Positions 6,366 through 12,757 of a stretch of 19,181 bases of DNA are shown here, piece by piece (the first letter of the stretch is position 1; each line of letters starts with the position of its first letter). The notes under the pieces are model-generated. The model did no database searches. It had not been told where the DNA came from and saw nothing but the letters and a program-made list of their open reading frames with translations. The DNA is from JBBRMQ01 sp038230775 (GTDB lineage Bacteria > Acidobacteriota > Thermoanaerobaculia > Gp7-AA8): positions 1 through 19,181 of the forward strand of contig JBBRMQ010000059.1 in the NCBI GenBank assembly GCA_038230775.1. Reading direction: 5' to 3'. A program made the position numbers and the translations under genes.

Positions 6366-8276
6366 TCAGCTCCGGATCGCGACGGCAGCCGCGATCGAGA
6401 TCAGCAACAGGCCGATGAGGATGAACAACGGAGCCGGAGTGGCCGTCGAGGGCAGCGAGCCTTCGATGCCGCCCCAGCCCGCGGCGAGATTCACCGGCAC
6501 CTGGCGTGTCTCACAGTTCTTCAAGGCAGCCGACGGATTGGAATCGACCGCAACGAGGCTGGTGTGCGACGTGACGAGATGATGCTCCAGCCCGAGCGCG
6601 GTAATCTGCTGCTGCACCTCGGCACCGCCGTCATCGGAGATCGCGTCGATCTTCCGGCGTGCCCACAGCTTGGCAATGCCCGACTTGTCAGCGCCCGACG
6701 CAGAGCCGGCCTTCAGGTTCTGCACTTCATGCCACTCCTCGGAACCGCGGCGGCCGGAGACGATCACGCGTCCGTCCATCTTCGAGAGCTTCACCGCCAC
6801 GACGAGCGGCTCGCCGGAATACAGATCGGGAACCCGCTGCGGCCACATCTCCGCCGCCGGATCGTCAAAGCGCACCTCGACGTTCGTCATCACCGGACTC
6901 TCGAGCTTCTCGAACAGCGCGGTCATCTTTTCCTGCACCTCGCGCGTGTTGGCGATGTAGGTGAACGTTCCGCGGCCGAAGCGCGCGGCCTCGCGCATGA
7001 AATGCGAGTTAGGCGCCGCGCCGATCCCGACGGTGAACAGACGGCTGCGGCCTAACTTCGATCGAATGAGCGCGAAACACTCATTCTCATTGCCGGCCTG
7101 GCCGTCCGTCATGAAGACGATCTGGCGGACGTTCTCGGTCGGAGTTTCATCGCGCAGCGCAGCTTCCAGTGCCGGAAGGATCTCGGTGCCGCCATCGGCC
7201 CGTAGGCGCTCGACCCATTCCTTCGCTTGCGCGATCGACTGCGCGGTCGCGGGCTGCACATCATTGAAGAGCGTGTGCGTTACCGAGTTGAACTCGATGA
7301 CGTTGAAGCGATCCTGCGCATCGAGGCGATCGAGCGCGAGCTGCAGCGCCGCTTTTGCTTCGGTGATCGAGGTACCGTTCATCGATCCGGATGTGTCGAT
7401 GATGAAGATCGAGTCCTTCGCCATCCGCGAACCGCGCGACACCGCGGGCGGCATCACCATCAGCAGCGCGTAGCCCTTCTCGCCGAAGAGCACGGACTTC
7501 GGCTCCGAGCCGAGGTCGGGCTGCCATCGCAGCTCGAAGTCGCGGTTCGCGGAAACGTCGCGCAATCCGATCGTGTAGTGGTTTCCGGAGATCACCGACT
7601 TGTCGATCTTGTGATACGTGCTCTCGATCGTTCGCAGCGGAAAGCCGGCGTCGAGATCGACGGTCAGACTCAGACGATTCTGTCGCGCATCGCCGGGTAA
7701 ATTAATGGGCGGCGTGATACGAGCACCGTCGGAAACACTGGCAGGAATGTAGCGCGGGCCAATCGTCATCGGGAAACGAAGGCCGAACGACGAGTCCTTG
7801 TACTCGACGGTCTGCTGATACTCGATCGTGACCACGACGTCTTCGCCCGCGCCGACGTTGGAGATCGCAGCGGTGAAGATATTCGGACGTTCCTGCGTCA
7901 GCAGCGTCGCTTTGCGTCCATCGCTCTTCGCCTGCTGATAGGTCGCTTCGGCCTTTTTCTTCTCCTGGATCTCGCCTTCGATCACACGCTCGCCGACCAT
8001 CATGCGCAGACGGTCCACCGCTGCATCGTCCGGAAGTGGGAAGACGTACACGGCTTCGGCACACGTCGATTCCGGATTGTGGAAGCGCTGCGTGACTTCC
8101 CCGCGCAGGATCATTCCGCGAACGCGAAGATTGACGGTGGACTCTACGGTCGGCGCCGCCACGTACGACTGCGCGGACTTGAGAAAGAGAGTGCCGCTCT
8201 TCACATCATCGATCGTCTGGGCGCGGGACACGAACGCGATCAGAACCAGAAGCAGAGCTGCGAGCCGGCGAATCAT
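6366..8276 (-). CDS. VIT/vWA surface protein with sortase signal
   Basis: This 636-residue exported protein is the likely substrate of the adjacent sortase. A Sec signal peptide (MIRRLAALLLVLIAFVSRAQ) should be cut near 19. A VIT domain follows at about 36-165, then a vWA domain at about 288-455 with a complete metal-ion (MIDAS) site: DTSGS at 294-298, Thr364 in DGGTE, and Asp391 in MTDGQAG. The C-terminus has LPSTA (608-612), a hydrophobic span (about 615-634) and a single Arg, which is a sortase sorting signal with Ala in place of Gly and a weak positive tail. VIT-vWA proteins of this kind resemble inter-alpha-trypsin inhibitor heavy chains and probably bind ligands. The start at 8276 is chosen because GGAGG (8285-8289) lies 8 bases away; the ATG at 8282 is only 2 bases from it. 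First gene of the sortase operon. Confidence 0.92.
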   Translation of the reverse strand: MIRRLAALLLVLIAFVSRAQTIDDVKSGTLFLKSAQSYVAAPTVESTVNLRVRGMILRGEVTQRFHNPESTCAEAVYVFPLPDDAAVDRLRMMVGERVIEGEIQEKKKAEATYQQAKSDGRKATLLTQERPNIFTAAISNVGAGEDVVVTIEYQQTVEYKDSSFGLRFPMTIGPRYIPASVSDGARITPPINLPGDARQNRLSLTVDLDAGFPLRTIESTYHKIDKSVISGNHYTIGLRDVSANRDFELRWQPDLGSEPKSVLFGEKGYALLMVMPPAVSRGSRMAKDSIFIIDTSGSMNGTSITEAKAALQLALDRLDAQDRFNVIEFNSVTHTLFNDVQPATAQSIAQAKEWVERLRADGGTEILPALEAALRDETPTENVRQIVFMTDGQAGNENECFALIRSKLGRSRLFTVGIGAAPNSHFMREAARFGRGTFTYIANTREVQEKMTALFEKLESPVMTNVEVRFDDPAAEMWPQRVPDLYSGEPLVVAVKLSKMDGRVIVSGRRGSEEWHEVQNLKAGSASGADKSGIAKLWARRKIDAISDDGGAEVQQQITALGLEHHLVTSHTSLVAVDSNPSAALKNCETRQVPVNLAAGWGGIEGSLPSTATPAPLFILIGLLLISIAAAVAIRS

Positions 8277-8284
8277 GGTCATTT

Positions 8285-8289
8285 CCTCC
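8285..8289 (-). promoter_or_regulatory. Shine-Dalgarno site deciding the VIT/vWA start
   Basis: GGAGG on the minus strand lies 8 bases before the ATG at 8276 but only 2 bases before the in-frame ATG at 8282. The normal spacing supports 8276 as the start. Confidence 0.6.
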
Positions 8290-8377
8290 GCTAGCAGTAG
8301 GCGTCCGCAACTTGACCAGGAAAGGACGCGCTCGCGGAAAGGTGGCGGCAGGAATGTGGCGGAATTGTGATCGTCCG

Positions 8378-8383
8378 TACAAT
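8378..8383 (+). promoter_or_regulatory. Putative -10 hexamer for the response regulator
   Basis: TACAAT matches TATAAT at five of six positions and lies 6 bases before the GTG at 8390, so transcription could start at the codon itself (leaderless). No Shine-Dalgarno sequence precedes the GTG. The whole divergent control region between the sortase operon and the regulator is only 113 bases (8277-8389); I see no clear -35 box or operator repeat in it. Confidence 0.45.
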
Positions 8384-8389
8384 GCCACC

Positions 8390-9094
8390 GTGACGACCGT
8401 CGCCATCGTCGACGACGAAGCGAACATCCGCGAGACCGTGGCGTTTGCGCTGCGGCGCGAAGGCTACGACGTCGCGCTCTATCCCGACGGCGCGGAGGCC
8501 TGGAGCGCGTTCGCGGAGAAGGTGCCGGACGTCGTCATCCTCGACATCCTCATGCCGCGCATGGACGGGCTGGAGCTTTGCCGCAGGATTCGCGGCCTCA
8601 ACGAGACGGTGCCGATCATCTTCCTCACCTCGCGCGACGATGAAGTCGACCGCGTCCTCGGACTGGAGCTCGGCGCCGACGACTACCTCGGCAAACCGTT
8701 CTCCACGCGCGAGCTGATCGCGCGGGTGCGCGTCCTTCTGCGCCGCAGCGCGCGCCGCGCGACGCCCACTCGCGACGACGAGACCGTGCTGCTCGTCGGT
8801 TCACTGCAACTCGACCCGCAACGGTTCATCGTTCGCTGGAAAGGCAATCCCATCGACCTGACCGTGACCGAGTTCCTGATGTTGCAGGCCCTCGTGCGGC
8901 ATCCCGGGCACGTGAAGACGCGCGCGCAATTGACACGCGATGGATACCCGCACGACAACTACGTCAGCGAACGCACGATCGACAGTCACGTCAAGCGCAT
9001 TCGCAAGAAATTCGAGGCAGTCGATCCTGAGTTTGACCGCATCGATACGGTGTACGGGATGGGCTATCGATATCAGCCCGAGGCGGGTGAGTGA
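8390..9094 (+). CDS. OmpR/PhoB-type response regulator (ChvI-like)
   Basis: This 234-residue regulator has a receiver domain (about 3-117) with acidic pair Asp8-Asp9, phosphorylation site Asp52 in VVILDILMPRMDG, Thr80 in FLTSRD and Lys102 in LGKPFS. A C-terminal winged-helix DNA-binding domain (about 130-230) has SERTIDSHVKRIRKKF and ends in DTVYGMGYRYQPE. It binds DNA and changes transcription when phosphorylated. It starts divergently 113 bases from the VIT/vWA-sortase operon, and the kinase that follows is its likely partner. From memory, regulators of this sort accompany dedicated sortase systems, and it also resembles ChvI. The GTG start at 8390 is chosen because the receiver domain begins there (TTVAIVDDE) and a -10 lies at the leaderless spacing. 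The frame is open upstream, but those residues match nothing. Confidence 0.9.
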   Translation: MTTVAIVDDEANIRETVAFALRREGYDVALYPDGAEAWSAFAEKVPDVVILDILMPRMDGLELCRRIRGLNETVPIIFLTSRDDEVDRVLGLELGADDYLGKPFSTRELIARVRVLLRRSARRATPTRDDETVLLVGSLQLDPQRFIVRWKGNPIDLTVTEFLMLQALVRHPGHVKTRAQLTRDGYPHDNYVSERTIDSHVKRIRKKFEAVDPEFDRIDTVYGMGYRYQPEAGE

Positions 9095-9097
9095 GCG

Positions 9098-9149
9098 GCC
9101 CCTCACCCGGCCTTCGGCCACACTCTCCCCGCTCCGCGGGGCGAGGGGC
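9098..9149. repeat. Palindromic repeat, family B, unit 1
   Basis: This unit is bounded by GCCCCTC and GAGGGGC and contains the hairpins CCGGCCTTCGGCC and CCCCGCTCCGCGGGG. It starts 3 bases after the response regulator stop codon. Together with unit 2 (9227-9278), in opposite orientation, it forms an inverted pair between regulator and kinase genes. Confidence 0.8.
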
Positions 9150-9226
9150 TACTAACTCCACTCCTCGCGATCCCCGGCCTTCGAGACTGCGTAGCCATTC
9201 CCCTCTCGCACCAAGCGTTCTGCGTT

Positions 9227-9278
9227 GCCCTTCTCCCCGCGTGCGGGGAGAAGGTGCGCGAAGCGCGGATGAGGGGCT
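9227..9278. repeat. Palindromic repeat, family B, unit 2 (inverted)
   Basis: This unit contains a perfect 11-base stem, CTTCTCCCCGC (9230-9240) with GCGGGGAGAAG (9243-9253), then a short GCGC-GAA-GCGC hairpin and GCGGATGAGGGGCT. It lies in opposite orientation to unit 1. Its GAGGGG (9271-9276) ends 11 bases before the kinase ATG and is the only ribosome-site-like sequence there. The whole gap 9095-9287 holds these repeats and no recognisable gene. Confidence 0.8.
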
Positions 9279-9287
9279 GGCGCCCTG

Positions 9288-10796
9288 ATGCTGCAGCTGT
9301 CGCGCCTGATCTCACGGATCTCGATTCGGCTCATGCTCTTCAACCTGCTGCTCGTCTTTCTCCCCATCGCCGGCCTTCTTCTCCTCGGCACCTATGAAGA
9401 GCATCTGGAAAAGGCGCAGCTCGAAGGCATGCAGCGCCAGGCGCGCCTCATTGTGACGATGATTCAGAGCGGAGCAAATCCGATGGTGCTGCGCGCTGTG
9501 GGGTTCGGCGATGAGCGCATCCGCGTGGTGAGCGCCGACGGTCGCGTGACCGCGGACACGGGTGCGGTCACCGACTCCGACGACGAAAGCGTGCAGAACA
9601 ATCTGCTCTACCGCATCGGCGCTGCGCTGCTCAAGAGACCGATGCAGTGGTTCCGCCCGGCCACCCGGCCGCTCACGACGAGCGAAGAATACGAACGCTC
9701 ATCCATCCTGCGCGGGCCGGAGTTGCAGAGCGCGTTTCAAGGCCGCACCGGAATCGAGAAGCGCGTGTCGACATCGGCCGATCGCACGGTGACGCTCTAC
9801 ACCGCGGTGCCCGTGTATCGGCACAGCGAAGTGCGAGCGGCAGTGCTCGTATCGCAGACGACGGATCAGATCCGATCCGACATCCACGCCGTTCGCCTCT
9901 CGATGTTCGAGGTCTTTCTCGCCTCGGTCCTGGTCGCCAGCATCCTCACGTTGATGGTCAGCACGACGATCGTTCAGCCGCTGCGTCAACTTCGCAAGGA
10001 AGCGGGCGAGATCGCGGATCGCCGCGGGCGGTTGCGCGGTCGCTTCAAGGGATCGAAGAAGCACGACGAGATCGGCGACCTGACGCGCGCGCTCGAGCGC
10101 CTGACGAGCCTCCTCGAGCAGCATCAGCAGTCGACCGAGGCGTTTGCGTCGGACGTGTCGCACGAGTTCAAGAACCCGCTGGCGTCGATCCGCATGGCGA
10201 CGGAGATGCTCGCGCAGGTCGACGCGCCGGCCGAGCGATCGCGATTCCTGCGCATCGCGGAGTCGGAGATCGCGCGCATGGAGACGCTGCTCTCGCAGGT
10301 GCGCGAGATCACGATGCTCGACGCGGAGATTCAGAAGGAAGAGCGCACCGCGATCGATCTCAACGCGCTTCTGCAGCGCATCGTGGAAGGGTTCCGGCTC
10401 CGCGAACACGATCGGGTTCACTTCGATCTGGACATCAGCCCGGCATCAGTGGTCGTGCAGGCCTCCGAAGATCGTCTGCTGCAGGTCTTCGAGAATCTGC
10501 TCGACAACGCGGTGAGCTTCACGCCGAACGGAAAGCGGATCGTGGTCGCGACGGCGAGCGAAGAAAAGCACGCGGTGGTCCGCATCCGCGACGAGGGGCC
10601 GGGCATTCCGGACGAGAATCTCGCGCGCATCTTCGATCGCTTCTTCACCTACCGACCCGACGAACAGAAGCGCCAGCGCCACACCGGCCTCGGGCTCTCC
10701 ATCGTGAAGGCGATCGTCGAGGGCTACGGCGGCTCCGCGTCGGCAGCGAATCAGGAGGGCGGCGGCGCGGTCTTCGAAGTGCGGTTGCCGCTGTAA
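9288..10796 (+). CDS. Membrane sensor histidine kinase (ChvG-like)
   Basis: This 502-residue inner-membrane kinase has a first membrane span at about 15-34, an extracytoplasmic sensor region (about 35-206), a second span at about 207-229, a HAMP linker (about 228-280), HisKA with SDVSHEFKNPLASIR (His292), and HATPase_c with FENLLDNAVSF (Asn406 or 403 region), DEGPGIP (435-441) and HTGLGLSIV (465-473). HEFKNPL and the FFTYRP stretch (452-457) resemble ChvG-type sensors. It should phosphorylate the regulator encoded upstream and so control the divergent sortase operon; this partnership is inferred from position. The two genes are separated by 193 bases of palindromic repeats, unusual inside a two-component operon. 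The ribosome site is poor. The 3' end overlaps the convergent MFS gene by 46 bases. Confidence 0.9.
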   Translation: MLQLSRLISRISIRLMLFNLLLVFLPIAGLLLLGTYEEHLEKAQLEGMQRQARLIVTMIQSGANPMVLRAVGFGDERIRVVSADGRVTADTGAVTDSDDESVQNNLLYRIGAALLKRPMQWFRPATRPLTTSEEYERSSILRGPELQSAFQGRTGIEKRVSTSADRTVTLYTAVPVYRHSEVRAAVLVSQTTDQIRSDIHAVRLSMFEVFLASVLVASILTLMVSTTIVQPLRQLRKEAGEIADRRGRLRGRFKGSKKHDEIGDLTRALERLTSLLEQHQQSTEAFASDVSHEFKNPLASIRMATEMLAQVDAPAERSRFLRIAESEIARMETLLSQVREITMLDAEIQKEERTAIDLNALLQRIVEGFRLREHDRVHFDLDISPASVVVQASEDRLLQVFENLLDNAVSFTPNGKRIVVATASEEKHAVVRIRDEGPGIPDENLARIFDRFFTYRPDEQKRQRHTGLGLSIVKAIVEGYGGSASAANQEGGGAVFEVRLPL

Positions 10797-11881
10797 ATCA
10801 GCGCGGCGATCGTGAGAGCTCCGGCCAGCGGAAGCAGCATCCCTTTCGCCACGCCTGCGTGTTGGGCGATGTGGCCGACCGCGAACGGGAACACGACGGC
10901 GCCGCTCAAGCCCACCGCGAACATCAACCCGAAGAGCGTTCCGGCGACGGCCTGATGCCGATCGGCCGCCAGCGCGAGGACGGCAGGATAGACCGGAGCA
11001 ACTGCCACGCCGGCGAGCATCGCGCCCGCGAACGCGGTCGGGCGGCCGACGACGATCAGTGCACATCCGGCCGCAGACATCAGCGCGCATCCGATCACCA
11101 GCGTCACCGGTCGAACGACATTCGCGACCCGCGAAGCGATGAATCGGCTGATCGTGAACGGCAGGAGGTAGCCGACCAGCGCCCACGGCCCGGCATAGGT
11201 CGAGATGAATCCGCCGATCGCCGCTTCTTCACCCGATTCACAGAAGCAGATGAGCGAGAAGATGATCGCGCCGGGCAAACGCGCCGCCCGCAGCGACGAC
11301 GTCAACGAGAAGCCGGTGATGACACGCGGCGGCGGGAAGCTCAGCGTCATGGTTCCGATCGCGCAGATCGCGACGACGGCGCCGGCCGCCAGAAGCGACG
11401 TCGACGGCGCGACGCGTGTGGCGAGGAGCGCGGCCGTGAGCGCCCCGGCACCGAAGAACATCCCGACGATATTCAGCATCGCTGCGCGCTCGCGATCGTA
11501 GAGCTCCGCGACCAGCGCATTGGCGGACGTGTTCAGCGGACCGCCTCCACAGCCGAGGAAGAAGGCAACGGCCATTCCGGCGGGGAAGCCGCGTGCGAAG
11601 GCCAACGCGCCGAGCGAGATTGCGGAGATGACGGCGCAGATTGAGAGGACCGGCTTGTTGCCAAAGGAGTCGATCGCCGGGCCGGCGATCAAGGTCGAGA
11701 GCAGCACGCCTGCGTACAGCGCCAGAAAAACGTCGCCTTGCTGCGCGAGGTCGACGCCGAGGCGGGAGCGAAACTCGGCGATGCCAAAGAGCGCGCCCGG
11801 CATGGCGAGGATGACGCCGAAGACGAACATCGCGGCGCACGCAGCGGCAAAGAGCCAGCGTCTCGTGGACAAGAACTTCAT
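10751..11881 (-). CDS. MFS transporter
   Basis: This 376-residue integral membrane protein has about eleven or twelve hydrophobic segments and no signal peptide. The loop between helices 2 and 3 carries the MFS signature GPAIDSFGNKP (67-77). It is a secondary transporter of the inner membrane; the substrate cannot be told, though general appearance resembles sugar or drug exporters. I chose the ATG at 11881 (MKFLSTRRWLF) because the first helix follows at once. The open frame upstream to 12013 runs into the divergent HNH-like gene and the palindrome at 11891-11947 and looks non-coding. The last 46 bases overlap the 3' end of the ChvG-like kinase on the other strand, so the two mRNAs would be antisense there. 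Confidence 0.88.
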   Translation of the reverse strand: MKFLSTRRWLFAAACAAMFVFGVILAMPGALFGIAEFRSRLGVDLAQQGDVFLALYAGVLLSTLIAGPAIDSFGNKPVLSICAVISAISLGALAFARGFPAGMAVAFFLGCGGGPLNTSANALVAELYDRERAAMLNIVGMFFGAGALTAALLATRVAPSTSLLAAGAVVAICAIGTMTLSFPPPRVITGFSLTSSLRAARLPGAIIFSLICFCESGEEAAIGGFISTYAGPWALVGYLLPFTISRFIASRVANVVRPVTLVIGCALMSAAGCALIVVGRPTAFAGAMLAGVAVAPVYPAVLALAADRHQAVAGTLFGLMFAVGLSGAVVFPFAVGHIAQHAGVAKGMLLPLAGALTIAALIYSGNRTSKTAPPPS

Positions 11882-11890
11882 TATTGCGCG

Positions 11891-11947
11891 AAGTGTGGGG
11901 CCAGCCCTCCGGCTGGCCAGGCCACTCGGAGGAGTGGCCCCACACTT
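11891..11947. repeat. Double-hairpin palindrome between divergent genes
   Basis: AAGTGTGG and CCACACTT flank two hairpins, GGCCAGCC-CTCC-GGCTGGCC and GGCCACTC-GGAG-GAGTGGCC. The plan (GTGTG, two stems, CACAC) matches family A but the stem sequences differ. It fills most of the 93-base gap between the divergent MFS and HNH-like genes. A further small hairpin, TGCGCC-GAA-GGCGCA, follows at 11947-11961. Confidence 0.8.
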
Positions 11948-11962
11948 GCGCCGAAGGCGCAG

Positions 11963-11968
11963 TAGGAT
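11963..11968 (+). promoter_or_regulatory. Putative -10 hexamer for the HNH-amidase operon
   Basis: TAGGAT (TANNNT) lies exactly 6 bases before the GTG at 11975, the same spacing as TACAAT before the GTG at 8390. This predicts a leaderless mRNA. There is no Shine-Dalgarno sequence. Confidence 0.4.
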
Positions 11969-11974
11969 GACCGC

Positions 11975-12757
11975 GTGCACGACGAGACGAAGGTCCGTCT
12001 CGACGCCATTCACTTCGTCCGCGGCCTGCGCGACCGCTGGATCGCCGTCCCTGCAGGCGAGTTACGCGGCTTCACGATTCATCTCAAGGGTCAGTCCGGA
12101 ATCTTCAAGCCCGCGGAGATGACCGAGCCGCTCTCGCTCACCACCACCATCACGTCGAAGCACACGCATGACATCCTCGAAGGAAGCTGCGTGCGATACG
12201 ACTACGTGACGCGCGACTTCGAGAACGAGTCGCTCAAGCGATGCGCCGATGCCGAGCTGCCGCTCATCTATTTTCTGCAAGTGACCCGCCGGCCCACGCC
12301 CGAGTACGTGATTTTCGCGCCGGTGTACGTCGTCGGGTGGGACGACGACGCGCGGCAGTTTCTCGTCGATCTTTCCGAGCAGCAGCCGAGCGAGATCGCC
12401 GCGCGCGCGACGAGGCAGTTAGGCCTGTTCCGGTCGACCTCGCGTGAGATGTCGCAGAGCTACATCGTCAGCGCAGTGGAGCAGCGGCTCGATGCCGCGC
12501 GCTTTCGCAACCGTGTGCTGCAGGCCTACCGCGACCGTTGCGCCGTCTGCGGATTGCACGTGCGGGCGTTGCTCGATGCGGCACCGGGCGGCGTCGCGCT
12601 CTGCGCCACGCATCACCGTGCGTTCGGAGCCGGGATCCTGACGATCGACGACGAAGGCATCATCCACATCCGTCTCGATCGCAAGTCGGTCGGCGAAGGC
12701 GAGCTGGCGATGCTGCTCGCGTACGACGGGCTTCCCGCTAGAATGCCGGATTCATGA
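11975..12757 (+). CDS. HNH-like protein with missing catalytic segment
   Basis: This 260-residue protein has an uncharacterised N-terminal domain (about 1-165) and a C-terminal HNH-like zinc finger (about 175-222). The finger shows AYRDRCAVCGL (Cys189, Cys192) and GVALCATHHRAFGAG (Cys210, His213, His214). Related HNH proteins, as I remember them, read LLDAAHI.PD..., then about ten residues, then NGLALC.LHH. Here LLDAA (199-203) is followed at once by PGGVALC, so some 12-15 residues including the first conserved His are gone. Zinc binding may remain but nuclease activity is doubtful. The N-terminal domain has the layout seen in putative restriction-type HNH proteins. The GTG start at 11975 follows a leaderless -10. 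Its TGA overlaps the ATG of the next amidase gene (ATGA), so the two are translationally coupled. Confidence 0.75.
   Translation: MHDETKVRLDAIHFVRGLRDRWIAVPAGELRGFTIHLKGQSGIFKPAEMTEPLSLTTTITSKHTHDILEGSCVRYDYVTRDFENESLKRCADAELPLIYFLQVTRRPTPEYVIFAPVYVVGWDDDARQFLVDLSEQQPSEIAARATRQLGLFRSTSREMSQSYIVSAVEQRLDAARFRNRVLQAYRDRCAVCGLHVRALLDAAPGGVALCATHHRAFGAGILTIDDEGIIHIRLDRKSVGEGELAMLLAYDGLPARMPDS

Noticed and set aside
8277..8389. Operator for the response regulator in the divergent control region
   Set aside because: I looked for direct or inverted repeats of 6 bases or more suited to an OmpR-type dimer and saw none convincing by eye.
9647..11644. Open frame of 665 codons across the kinase and MFS genes
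   Set aside because: The translation is an Arg/Asp/Gly-rich shadow of well-supported genes on both strands.
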